Assembly (NCBI GenBank): GCA_903831485.1
Contig: CAIKXW010000433.1
Span: 1 to 6,339, forward strand
From: an uncultured Alphaproteobacteria bacterium
GTDB taxonomy: Bacteria; Pseudomonadota; Alphaproteobacteria; Caulobacterales; Hyphomonadaceae
Reading direction: 5' to 3'
DNA: 6,339 nucleotides
The position numbers and the translations under genes are program-made. Numbering within the stretch: position 1 is the first letter of the stretch; the number at the start of each line of letters is the position of its first letter. This document shows positions 1-6,339 of this stretch, piece after piece. The notes beneath the pieces are model-generated. The model ran no database searches. It was not told the DNA's origin and saw only the letters and a list, made by a program, of their open reading frames with translations.

Positions 1-3000
1 ATTGCCCGCAACCACAGCCGCGCCCTTCCGCGGATTCAGCAAGCAGCCCTCAGGCGTGATGATATCGATCGGCTTTAGGCATCCCTCATTCAGCGGGATC
101 GCATCATCCACCAGCGTGCGGAAGACATACAGCACAGCCGCCCGCGTGATCGACAGCGGTGCGTTGAAGTTGCCCGCGTCCTGCGCGCTCGTACCGGAAA
201 AATCAATCGTTACACGGCGTGCAATCTTGTCCGGCCGCACGGCCACGTGGATCACGGCGCCATTGTCCATCGGCGCTTCGAAACTCCCCGCCTCCAGCAT
301 GTCGATCACGCGCCGCACGTGCTCCTCGGCATTGTCCTGCACATGCCGCATGTACGCGGCGACGCCATCACGTCCGTAATGAGAGACCAGCCGCCGCAGC
401 TCCTCCTCGCCGCGCCGGCACGCCGCAATCTGCGCCTTCAGGTCCGCAAGGTTGTTGTCGATATTGCGGGCAGGGTGCCGTCCCGAAGCAAACAGCGCCC
501 GCGTCTCCGCCTCGCGCAACCGGCCCGCCTCCACCAGCAGGAAGTTGTCGATCAGGACGCCCTCGTCCTCGATCGTCCTGCTGTCCGGCGGCATAGAGCC
601 CGGCGTGATCCCGCCAATGTCTGCATGGTGCCCGCGCGCTGCGGTGAAGAAAGCCGGCGCCGTGTCGCCCTCCAGAAGCACTGGCGCAATCACAGTGATG
701 TCTGGCAGATGCGTGCCCCCCGCATGCGGCGCGTTCAGCATGTAGATGTCGCCGGGCTTTATCCTGGCTCCGCGCTCGCGGATCACTGTCCGGATCGACT
801 CGCTCATCGATCCGAGATGCACCGGAATATGCGGTGCATTCGCCACCAGCCCGCCCGCCGCATCGAACACCGCACACGAGAAATCCAGCCGCTCGCGGAT
901 GTTCACCGACGAGGCGCTCGTCTGCAGCGCAAGGCCCATCTCCTCCGCCACGCCCATGAAGCGATTGTTGAAAACTTCAAGCAGAACCGGATCCACACGT
1001 GTTCCGATCGCCGCGCCCGCCTGCGCCGGAGCGAGGCGCGTCAGCACAAGATCGCCATCCGTCGTCATCGCCCCGCGCCAACCGGGTTCGATGAACGTCG
1101 TCGCCCCATTCTCCAGAACCAGCGCCGGACCGTCGACTCTGAACCCTGCAGGGATGTCTCCGCGACGCAACACGGGCGCCTTGAACGTCTCGCCCGCTAG
1201 CCGCATGTCGACCACAGCCAGCGGCGAAGGCTCGCGCACAGCCATCGTCACACTGGCCTTCGGCGGCGTCTCGTCCTCTCCGACCGCCTCCGCCGAAAGC
1301 TTCGCCACGATGATTGCCCGCGATGCATCAAGAAACCCGAACCGTGAACGATGCGCCGTCTCGAACGCTTCGCGCATTCTTTCTTCTGCCGCCAGAGCAA
1401 CCGGCAGCGAAGCCTCCGCGCCGTCATAACGCAGATATGCTGTCAGCTCGGTTGCCCGCACCGCGACCCCACGCGCCGCCAAGGCCTCACTCGACTGCGT
1501 CGTCAGCGCGTCCCGCCGCTCTGACAGATCAACACCCAGCGCCTGCTCGACAGACAGCTCCCGCACCGCTCGAACATCCGCCAGCCCCATTCCCCACGCC
1601 GACAGCACGCCAGCCAGCGGATGCAGCAAAACACTCCGCGAGCCCACCGCATCCGCTACCGCACACGCATGCTGCCCGCCCGCGCCGCCAAACGCACAAA
1701 TCACATACTCACGCGGATCATACCCGCGCTGGATGGAGATCTTCCGGATCGCTTCCGCCATGTGCTGGTTCGCGATAGCGATGAAACCCTCCGCCGCCGC
1801 CTCTGGAGTGAGATCCGCCCCCGTCGCCTGCTTCACCTGCCAGCAGAGATCGTCAAACCGCTGCGCCACGATCTTCGCATCCAGCGGCCGGTCGCCCTTC
1901 GGTCCGAAGATCGCCGGGAAGAACTCCGGTCGCACGCGCCCCAGCAACACGTTGCAGTCCGTGATGGTCAACGGTCCGCCGCGCCGGTAACACGCCGGCC
2001 CAGGATCAGCCCCCGCCGACTGCGGCCCCACCCGCAGCCGCGCCCCATCGAAATAGCAGATCGATCCGCCGCCCGCCGCCACCGTGTGGATCTGCAGCAT
2101 CGGTGTCGTCAACCGCACGCCAGCCACCACCGTGTCGTTCGTCCGCTCGAACACGCCCGCATGATGCGAGACATCCGTCGATGTGCCCCCCATGTCGAAG
2201 CCCAGCGCCTTGTCGAACCCTGCCCGCCGCGCCGCCGCCGCCATCCCGATGATGCCGCCCGCCGGACCCGACAACACCGCATCCCGCCCACGAAACGCGC
2301 TCGCCGGCGTCAGCCCGCCATTCGACTGCATGAAGTAGAGCCGGGTCGCTGCATCGAACGCACCCGCGACCCGCTGCACATACGCATCCAGCACCGGCGT
2401 CAGGTACGCATCCGCCACCGTCGTGTCCGTCCGCGGCACAAAACGCGTCAGCCCGGACACATCCGAACTCACTGACACATGTGTAAACCCCACCTCCCGG
2501 GCTATCTCTGCAATCCGCTGCTCATGCGCCGGGTATGCCCAGCCATGCAGGCAAGCAATCGCGCAACTCGTGATCCCCGCCTCACGCGCCGCCAGTAGAT
2601 CTGCCCCGACCCGCGCCTCATCCAGAGGCGTCAGAACCCCGCCCTCCGCCGTCACTCGCTCCCGGGCCTCGATCACGCGCGCCTGCAACTGATCCGGCTT
2701 CAAAATGCTCAACGCAAAGATATCCGGCCGCGCCTGGTTCCCGATCTCCAGCAGGTCGCCGAACCCTTCTGTCACCACGAGAACCGTCGGCGCGCCCTTC
2801 CGCTCCAGCAGCGCATTCGTCGCCACCGTCGTGCCCATCCGGATGGATTCGATCTCCGTCGCACCATGCTCAGCCAGGATCGTGCGAATGGCCTCGACAG
2901 CTGCATCCGCATACCGCCCCGCATTCTCCGACAGCAGCTTGCGCACCACCTCACGCCCATCGGGGCCACGCGCTACCACGTCGGTGAACGTGCCGCCCCG

Positions 3001-3027
3001 ATCGATCCAGAAATGCCAGCCTGCCAT
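1..3027 (-). CDS. 5-oxoprolinase / hydantoinase, fused HyuA-HyuB (3' end off window)
   Basis: This is a cytosolic ATP-dependent cyclic-amide hydrolase. The family's best-known reaction is 5-oxo-L-proline + ATP + 2 H2O to L-glutamate + ADP + phosphate; relatives open hydantoins. The minus-strand frame is open from ATG 3027 to the left edge (1009 codons, no stop). The N-terminus [18 protein letters not shown] is the classic hydantoinase A N-terminal signature (GGTFTD at residues 11-16). A second ATPase-like glycine motif, FDMGGTSTD, ends at residue 285, and FGGAGGQH lies at 446-453. The HyuB-like half begins near residue 678 ([13 protein letters not shown]) and includes [10 protein letters not shown] at 732-741; the last visible residues are AVVAGN. 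Fused family members are about 1200 aa, so roughly 190 residues are missing. The start is fixed by the conserved N-terminus. No good Shine-Dalgarno precedes it. It is transcribed divergently from the acylase gene. The fold is certain, but 5-oxoproline versus another cyclic amide as substrate is not settled by sequence. Confidence 0.95.
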   Translation of the reverse strand, partial: MAGWHFWIDRGGTFTDVVARGPDGREVVRKLLSENAGRYADAAVEAIRTILAEHGATEIESIRMGTTVATNALLERKGAPTVLVVTEGFGDLLEIGNQARPDIFALSILKPDQLQARVIEARERVTAEGGVLTPLDEARVGADLLAAREAGITSCAIACLHGWAYPAHEQRIAEIAREVGFTHVSVSSDVSGLTRFVPRTDTTVADAYLTPVLDAYVQRVAGAFDAATRLYFMQSNGGLTPASAFRGRDAVLSGPAGGIIGMAAAARRAGFDKALGFDMGGTSTDVSHHAGVFERTNDTVVAGVRLTTPMLQIHTVAAGGGSICYFDGARLRVGPQSAGADPGPACYRRGGPLTITDCNVLLGRVRPEFFPAIFGPKGDRPLDAKIVAQRFDDLCWQVKQATGADLTPEAAAEGFIAIANQHMAEAIRKISIQRGYDPREYVICAFGGAGGQHACAVADAVGSRSVLLHPLAGVLSAWGMGLADVRAVRELSVEQALGVDLSERRDALTTQSSEALAARGVAVRATELTAYLRYDGAEASLPVALAAEERMREAFETAHRSRFGFLDASRAIIVAKLSAEAVGEDETPPKASVTMAVREPSPLAVVDMRLAGETFKAPVLRRGDIPAGFRVDGPALVLENGATTFIEPGWRGAMTTDGDLVLTRLAPAQAGAAIGTRVDPVLLEVFNNRFMGVAEEMGLALQTSASSVNIRERLDFSCAVFDAAGGLVANAPHIPVHLGSMSESIRTVIRERGARIKPGDIYMLNAPHAGGTHLPDITVIAPVLLEGDTAPAFFTAARGHHADIGGITPGSMPPDSRTIEDEGVLIDNFLLVEAGRLREAETRALFASGRHPARNIDNNLADLKAQIAACRRGEEELRRLVSHYGRDGVAAYMRHVQDNAEEHVRRVIDMLEAGSFEAPMDNGAVIHVAVRPDKIARRVTIDFSGTSAQDAGNFNAPLSITRAAVLYVFRTLVDDAIPLNEGCLKPIDIITPEGCLLNPRKGAAVVAGN

Positions 3028-3056
3028 GCATCCAGCTTTGGAATCCAAGCAATGCT

Positions 3057-3085
3057 TTGACAAGACGCCTGCACGCCCTGATCCT
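3057..3085 (+). promoter_or_regulatory. Candidate sigma-70 promoter for the acylase gene
   Basis: A perfect consensus -35 hexamer TTGACA lies at 3057-3062. A 17-nt spacer follows, then a weak -10, GATCCT, at 3080-3085 (matches TATAAT at three of six positions). Transcription would start near 3092, giving a leader of about 27 nt that still contains the ribosome binding site. The good -35 and ideal spacing support the call; the poor -10 limits it and suggests low or activator-dependent expression. Confidence 0.45.
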
Positions 3086-3105
3086 CACCGCGAGACCGAA
3101 CGGGT

Positions 3106-3110
3106 GGAGG
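3106..3110 (+). promoter_or_regulatory. Ribosome binding site of the acylase gene
   Basis: GGAGG is followed by 8 nt and then ATG 3119. This strong Shine-Dalgarno decides the start. The same frame stays open back to 2705, but that extension lies on the antisense of the oxoprolinase gene, and the signal peptide begins exactly at 3119. Confidence 0.85.
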
Positions 3111-3118
3111 GTTCTGCG

Positions 3119-3187
3119 ATGAAAAAGTGGATGCTTGGAGTGGCCGTCGCTGCCGCCATTGGCGCTGCGTCCGTCGTGGCCATCGCC
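3119..3187 (+). other. Signal peptide of the acylase precursor
   Basis: Residues 1-23 have a basic start (MKK), a hydrophobic Ala/Val-rich core and a small-residue cleavage box AIA, with likely cleavage before Glu24-Asn25. There is no lipobox cysteine, so this is a Sec type I signal rather than a lipoprotein signal. The exact cleavage site is predicted by eye; a second AVA box follows near residue 32. Confidence 0.75.
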
Positions 3188-5551
3188 GAGAACCCCATGT
3201 CTACCGCCGTTGCGCGCGATGAGTGGCAGGTCAAAGGCCTGTCCGCCCCAGCCGAGCTGATCGTCGATCACTGGGGCATCCCGCATATCTTCGCCGCCTC
3301 GCAGCGCGATGCGTTCTTCCTGCAGGGCTACAACGCCGCGCGCGACCGCCTCTGGCAGATTGACCTATGGCGCAAGCGCGGCCTCGGCCTGCTCTCCAAA
3401 TCCTTCGGCCCAGCCTATGTGGAGCAGGACAGGGCGGCCCGCCTCTTCCTCTATCGCGGCGACATGCAGGCCGAATGGAACGCCTACGCCCCTGACGCCC
3501 GCGCCAGCGTCGAGGCCTTCGCCGCCGGCATCAACGCCTACGTCGCCGAGGTGAGGGCAGGCGGCAAGCCCACGCCCGTCGAGTTCAGGCTCACCAGTTC
3601 CACGCCGGATGAATGGAAGCCCGAAGACATCCTCCGCATCCGCAGCCATGCGCTCGTCTCGAACGTCACATCGGAAGTCGCCCGCGCCCGCGTCGCCTGC
3701 GCCGCCGGCGTCGACGCCGACGAACTCCGACGCAAGCTCGACCCCGACGGCCACAAGCGCGTCGTCCCCGCCGGCCTCAACCCGTGCGACGTTCCTGCCA
3801 ACGTCCTCGACGACTATGTCCTCGCCACGCAGCAGGTCGACTTCGCGCCGCTCACCAATCGCCAGCGCGCCGAAGGCGATCCCGCAATGCAGCTGGCCGA
3901 GCTGATGCACAAGCAGCAGTACGAAGGCTCCAACAACTGGGTCGTCGCGCCCTCGAAGTCCGAAACCGGCCGCGCACTCCTCGCCAACGATCCGCACCGC
4001 CAGCTTGGCGTGCCCTCGCTCCGCTATGTCGTCGGCCTCAACGCCCCCGGCATGGCAATCATCGGTGCGGGCGAACCCGCACTGCCCGGCGTGTCTATCG
4101 GCCACAACAACGATATCGCCTTCGGCATCACCATCTTCGCGATGGATCAGGAAGATCTCTACGTCTACGAGACGCGCGCAAACGACCCTAACGCCTACCG
4201 TTACAAGGGCGGCTGGGAAAAAATGACGGTCGAGAATCAGACCATTGAAGTGAAGGGCGAAACCCCGCGCGAAGTCGAACTCCGCTACACGCGCCATGGC
4301 CCCGTCCTGAAATCCGACGGCGCATCACGCCGCGCTTTCGCCATGCGCACCATCTGGTCCGAGCCCGGCCTCGCCGGCTATTTCGGATCCTCGCGCCTCA
4401 CCCACGCCAAGGACTGGAACGACTTCAAGGCTGCCAGTCATGCGTGGGGAGCGCCCCCTCTGAACCTCGTCTACGCAGACACCAAGGGAAACATCGGCTG
4501 GGCCGCTTCTGGTCGCACGCCAGTCCGCAAGAACTGGGACGGCCTGATGCCAGTACCCGGCGATGGCCGCTACGAATGGAACGGCTTCTTCGCCAAGGAC
4601 ATGCTGCCCTCCAGCTACAACCCGCCCGAAGGCTTCTTCGCCACCGCCAACGAATACAATCTCCCCGCAGGCTATCCCGCTGAAGAACGCAAAGTGGCCT
4701 TCGAATGGACTGATCCCTCGCGCGTCAGTCGCATCAAGGAAGTGCTCGCCGCCGACGGCAAGGTCAGCTTGCTCGACTCGATGAAGTTGCAGGGCGACGC
4801 CGTCAGCCCGCAGGCCCGCCGGTTCATCAAACTGCTGCGCGACGTCCCCGGCGGCACGGTGAACATCAATGTCGATCACGCCATCAAGCTGCTCACCAGC
4901 TGGGACGGCCACCTGTCTATCGATAGCCCCGCCGCTGCCATCTACGAGGTCTGGGCCAACAAGCATCTCGGCAAGGCAGTCGTCGCGAAGGTGACGCCTG
5001 CAGCCGCGCGCGAGCTTGTGGGCAGTGGCCATCTCGAAGCCATCCTCACCTATCTCGAAAATCCAGACACGCGGCTCGGGCCCAATCCACCTGAGGCCCG
5101 CACCGCGATCATCCTCGAAACGTTGAAAGCGGCGACGGATGAACTCGCCGGCCTCCTCGGTCCCGATCCGCACAGCTGGGCGTGGGGCCGCCTCCACGTC
5201 GCAAAGTGGGAACCCGCGGTCGCCGTTCTGGCCGACCCGCAACTGCGCGCCCAGATGACCCTCGGCCCGCTCGCCACACCCGGCTCCGCCTCCACGCCGC
5301 GCGCGCAGACCTATCGCGCCTCCGACTTCAACGTCACCGCCGGGGCCTCCGTCCGCATGGTGATGGACGCGGGCGCCTGGGACAACTCCATGGTGATGAA
5401 CACGCCGGGGCAGTCGGCCGACCCCTACAGCGCGCACTACCGCGACCTCTTCCCCCTCTGGGCCGAAGGCGCCTACGTACCGCTCGCCTTCTCACGCGAA
5501 GCCGTCGATCGCGTCGCCGAGCGTGTGATCAAGCTGACCCCGGCGAGTTGA
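3119..5551 (+). CDS. Penicillin acylase family protein (Ntn-hydrolase, peptidase S45), exported
   Basis: This is an 810-aa precursor of an N-acyl amide hydrolase. Family members deacylate beta-lactams, acyl-homoserine lactones or other N-acyl compounds after self-cleavage into alpha and beta chains. Residues 1-23 form a signal peptide (KK, hydrophobic core, then AIA before Glu24), so the mature enzyme is probably periplasmic. The alpha chain has GIPHIFA and NAARDRLWQIDLWRKRG. Self-cleavage is expected at EG/SNNWVV, making Ser271 the beta-chain N-terminal nucleophile. Compared with E. coli penicillin G acylase from memory, beta Asn241 matches Asn511 (FATAN), and calcium ligands beta Asp73 and Asp76 match Asp343 and Asp346. 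Alpha Glu152 probably matches Glu186 (TSEV). Beta position 23 is His (His293, ANDPH), as in acyl-homoserine lactone and cephalosporin acylases, not Gln. GHNNDIAFG (328-336), PVPG (478-481) and the C-terminal GQSADP block are also family hallmarks. Length is normal. Substrate cannot be assigned. Confidence 0.95.
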   Translation: MKKWMLGVAVAAAIGAASVVAIAENPMSTAVARDEWQVKGLSAPAELIVDHWGIPHIFAASQRDAFFLQGYNAARDRLWQIDLWRKRGLGLLSKSFGPAYVEQDRAARLFLYRGDMQAEWNAYAPDARASVEAFAAGINAYVAEVRAGGKPTPVEFRLTSSTPDEWKPEDILRIRSHALVSNVTSEVARARVACAAGVDADELRRKLDPDGHKRVVPAGLNPCDVPANVLDDYVLATQQVDFAPLTNRQRAEGDPAMQLAELMHKQQYEGSNNWVVAPSKSETGRALLANDPHRQLGVPSLRYVVGLNAPGMAIIGAGEPALPGVSIGHNNDIAFGITIFAMDQEDLYVYETRANDPNAYRYKGGWEKMTVENQTIEVKGETPREVELRYTRHGPVLKSDGASRRAFAMRTIWSEPGLAGYFGSSRLTHAKDWNDFKAASHAWGAPPLNLVYADTKGNIGWAASGRTPVRKNWDGLMPVPGDGRYEWNGFFAKDMLPSSYNPPEGFFATANEYNLPAGYPAEERKVAFEWTDPSRVSRIKEVLAADGKVSLLDSMKLQGDAVSPQARRFIKLLRDVPGGTVNINVDHAIKLLTSWDGHLSIDSPAAAIYEVWANKHLGKAVVAKVTPAAARELVGSGHLEAILTYLENPDTRLGPNPPEARTAIILETLKAATDELAGLLGPDPHSWAWGRLHVAKWEPAVAVLADPQLRAQMTLGPLATPGSASTPRAQTYRASDFNVTAGASVRMVMDAGAWDNSMVMNTPGQSADPYSAHYRDLFPLWAEGAYVPLAFSREAVDRVAERVIKLTPAS

Positions 5552-5566
5552 TACCGGGGAGCCCGG

Positions 5567-5681
5567 CCTCGTTCTTCGAGACGCCGCTCCGCGGCTCCTC
5601 AGGATCAGGGGTACGTGCAAGTAGTGAGCGTTGAGCCCTCATCCTGAGGAGCGCCTGAAAGGCGCGTCTCGAAGGACGAGG
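5567..5681. repeat. Imperfect inverted repeat, REP/BIME-like pair able to form a four-way junction
   Basis: The outer arms 5567-5584 and 5664-5681 pair over 18 positions with one G-U wobble at 5573. The inner arms 5594-5610 and 5636-5652 pair over 17 positions with one mismatch, closing a 25-nt loop (5611-5635). Between outer and inner stems, each side carries a small hairpin of its own: CCGC-TCC-GCGG (5584-5594) and GCGCCT-GAA-AGGCGC (5651-5665). The right half alone also folds (CCTCATCCT against AGGACGAGG), like a single REP unit, so the element reads as two units in opposite orientation. The words CCTCATCCTGAGGAG and TCTCGAAGGA are, to my knowledge, common in intergenic repeats of alphaproteobacteria. 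As RNA it could end or attenuate acylase transcription, but no U-tract follows. Confidence 0.85.
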
Positions 5682-5801
5682 GCTGTCTCACCAGCCGATC
5701 GGCGTGCGCTCAGACTGGCGCGCCCGATGCATACTTATCCCCAAACCACCGCCCCGCACGCCATCCCGTGTGCTGGGTGCCCGGCTGGCCCATTCCGGAA
5801 C

Positions 5802-5806
5802 AGGGA
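5802..5806 (+). promoter_or_regulatory. Probable ribosome binding site of the glycosyltransferase gene
   Basis: AGGGA lies 10 nt before ATG 5817. This is a slightly long but workable spacing, and it supports the start chosen from the family's usual N-terminus. The 5683-5801 stretch before it shows no convincing promoter hexamers. Confidence 0.5.
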
Positions 5807-5816
5807 TCGCGACCTC

Positions 5817-6339
5817 ATGAAGATTTCCGTGGTCATTCCGTACTATCAGGAACAGCCCGGCATCCTCGTCCGCGCCCTGCAATCGCTCTATGCGCAGGAG
5901 ATCAACGGCGCGACCCTGCTCGACGTGATCATCGTTAACGACGCCTCGCCCGTCGATCCCGCCATCGACGTGCACGCCGCCGGCGCGCCTCCCGCAAACG
6001 TCGATGTCCGCATCATCGCCCGCGCCAATGGCGGCCCCGCCGCCGCGCGCAACACCGGCTTTGACGCCGTGCCCGCCGACGCGGACTACGTCGCCATGCT
6101 CGACTCTGACGACACCTGGACAGCCAACCACATCGCACGCTGCATTGAAGGCTTCGCCTGCGCCGGCGCCGATCTCTACTTCTCCGACCACGCCAGCCAC
6201 CACCACGCCAACTATCTCGCAGGCACGCGGCTCTTCACAGACCCGCTCGGCGGCGAGGGTGAACTCACACAACTTCCCGGCGACCGCTTCTTCGCCTGCA
6301 GCGGCCAAAAAATGGCCGCCTACTCCGCCCGCGAATACC
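5817..6339 (+). CDS. Glycosyltransferase family 2 (GT-A fold), 3' end off window
   Basis: This is a nucleotide-sugar-dependent glycosyltransferase, probably cytosolic and acting on a cell-surface polysaccharide, lipid or protein acceptor. It starts directly with MKISVVIPYYQE, the first beta strand of the GT2 fold. VIIVNDASP (37-45, Asp42) is the nucleotide-binding strand. NGGPAAARNTGF (71-82) is the conserved loop before the core, and LDSDDTW (95-101) contains the metal-binding Asp-X-Asp, Asp96 and Asp98. FSDH follows in the middle part. Only 174 complete codons are present, so the acceptor-specific C-terminal half is missing and no acceptor can be named. There is no signal peptide or membrane segment in the visible part. 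It lies 265 bp after the acylase, beyond the inverted repeat, so it is probably a separate transcription unit. A long minus-strand frame over the same bases is a high-GC shadow. Confidence 0.92.
   Translation, partial: MKISVVIPYYQEQPGILVRALQSLYAQEINGATLLDVIIVNDASPVDPAIDVHAAGAPPANVDVRIIARANGGPAAARNTGFDAVPADADYVAMLDSDDTWTANHIARCIEGFACAGADLYFSDHASHHHANYLAGTRLFTDPLGGEGELTQLPGDRFFACSGQKMAAYSAREY

Larger units (their letters stand above)
3028..3118. promoter_or_regulatory. Divergent intergenic control region between oxoprolinase and acylase genes
   Basis: This 91-bp gap separates the two divergent start codons, so it should hold the promoters of both genes unless either lies inside the neighbour. 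It contains two perfect 5-1-5 palindromes that share two bases: TTGGA-A-TCCAA at 3038-3048 and AAGCA-A-TGCTT at 3047-3057. GCTTTG also occurs twice, at 3035-3040 and 3054-3059. The palindromes lie immediately upstream of the rightward -35 and between that box and the oxoprolinase start, a position suited to a regulator controlling both genes. No regulator gene is visible in the window, so an operator role is inferred. Confidence 0.45.

Noticed and set aside
247..1200. A 317-codon plus-strand open frame rich in Arg and His
   Set aside because: It is the exact codon-register complement of the oxoprolinase gene, whose HyuB domain motifs are clear. The Arg/His-rich composition is a typical artefact.
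2705..3118. N-terminal extension of the acylase reading frame by 138 codons
   Set aside because: It overlaps the N-terminal coding region of the oxoprolinase on the other strand. The GGAGG site and the signal peptide place the start at 3119.
3365..4297. A 310-codon minus-strand open frame opposite the acylase gene
   Set aside because: It lies entirely antisense to a well-supported acylase with motifs throughout. Its Gly/Ala/Val/Asp-rich product shows no recognisable domain, as expected for a high-GC third-position shadow.
4325..5437. A 370-codon minus-strand open frame opposite the acylase beta chain
   Set aside because: Same situation: it mirrors acylase codons that carry conserved family motifs on the plus strand, and no ribosome binding site or domain supports it.
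5538..5559. CCCCGG / CCGGGG hairpin spanning the acylase stop codon, considered as a terminator
   Set aside because: The stem is only 6 bp with a 10-nt loop and no T-run follows, so it does not meet the pattern of an intrinsic terminator.
5683..5801. Promoter for the glycosyltransferase gene
   Set aside because: An AT-richer patch (CATACTTAT near 5730) could be a -10, but no acceptable -35 sits at the right distance, so I do not call it.
5688..6308. A 206-codon minus-strand open frame at the right end
   Set aside because: The plus strand here encodes a clear family 2 glycosyltransferase with VVIPYY, VNDAS and DSDD motifs.

Overview
The window looks like chromosomal DNA from a high-GC alphaproteobacterium. 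The evidence is strong C/G preference at third codon positions, dense coding, and an intergenic inverted repeat of the CCTCATCCTGAGGAG / CTCGAAGGA type that I associate with Caulobacterales, Hyphomonadaceae and Rhizobiales. The class is an inference from style and this repeat; there is no rRNA or marker gene to confirm it. No mobile element, CRISPR array, tRNA or rRNA is visible.

Layout. (1) Positions 3027 down to 1, minus strand: one uninterrupted gene for an ATP-dependent 5-oxoprolinase / hydantoinase in which HyuA-like and HyuB-like halves are fused. Its C-terminal part lies beyond the left edge. (2) Positions 3028-3118: a 91-bp divergent intergenic region. It has a consensus -35 (TTGACA) facing right, two abutting 11-bp palindromes, and a Shine-Dalgarno sequence for the rightward gene only. 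(3) Positions 3119-5551, plus strand: a complete exported Ntn-hydrolase of the penicillin acylase family (peptidase S45), 810 aa, with signal peptide, catalytic Ser271 at the self-cleavage site and an oxyanion-hole Asn511. (4) Positions 5552-5816: a 265-bp gap holding a roughly 115-bp imperfect inverted repeat that can be drawn as a four-way junction. (5) Position 5817 to the right edge, plus strand: the N-terminal 174 codons of a family 2 glycosyltransferase.

How the parts may work together. The oxoprolinase and acylase share a short divergent control region and both act on amide bonds. One possible scheme is that the periplasmic acylase removes acyl groups from N-acylated compounds and the cytosolic enzyme opens a cyclic amide such as 5-oxoproline, but the sequence does not prove this. 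The glycosyltransferase is separated from the acylase by the structured repeat and probably belongs to a different, surface-polysaccharide locus. I see nothing I would call a wholly new system. The items most worth a second look are the structured repeat, the palindromic divergent control region, and the acylase's subfamily-specific residues.
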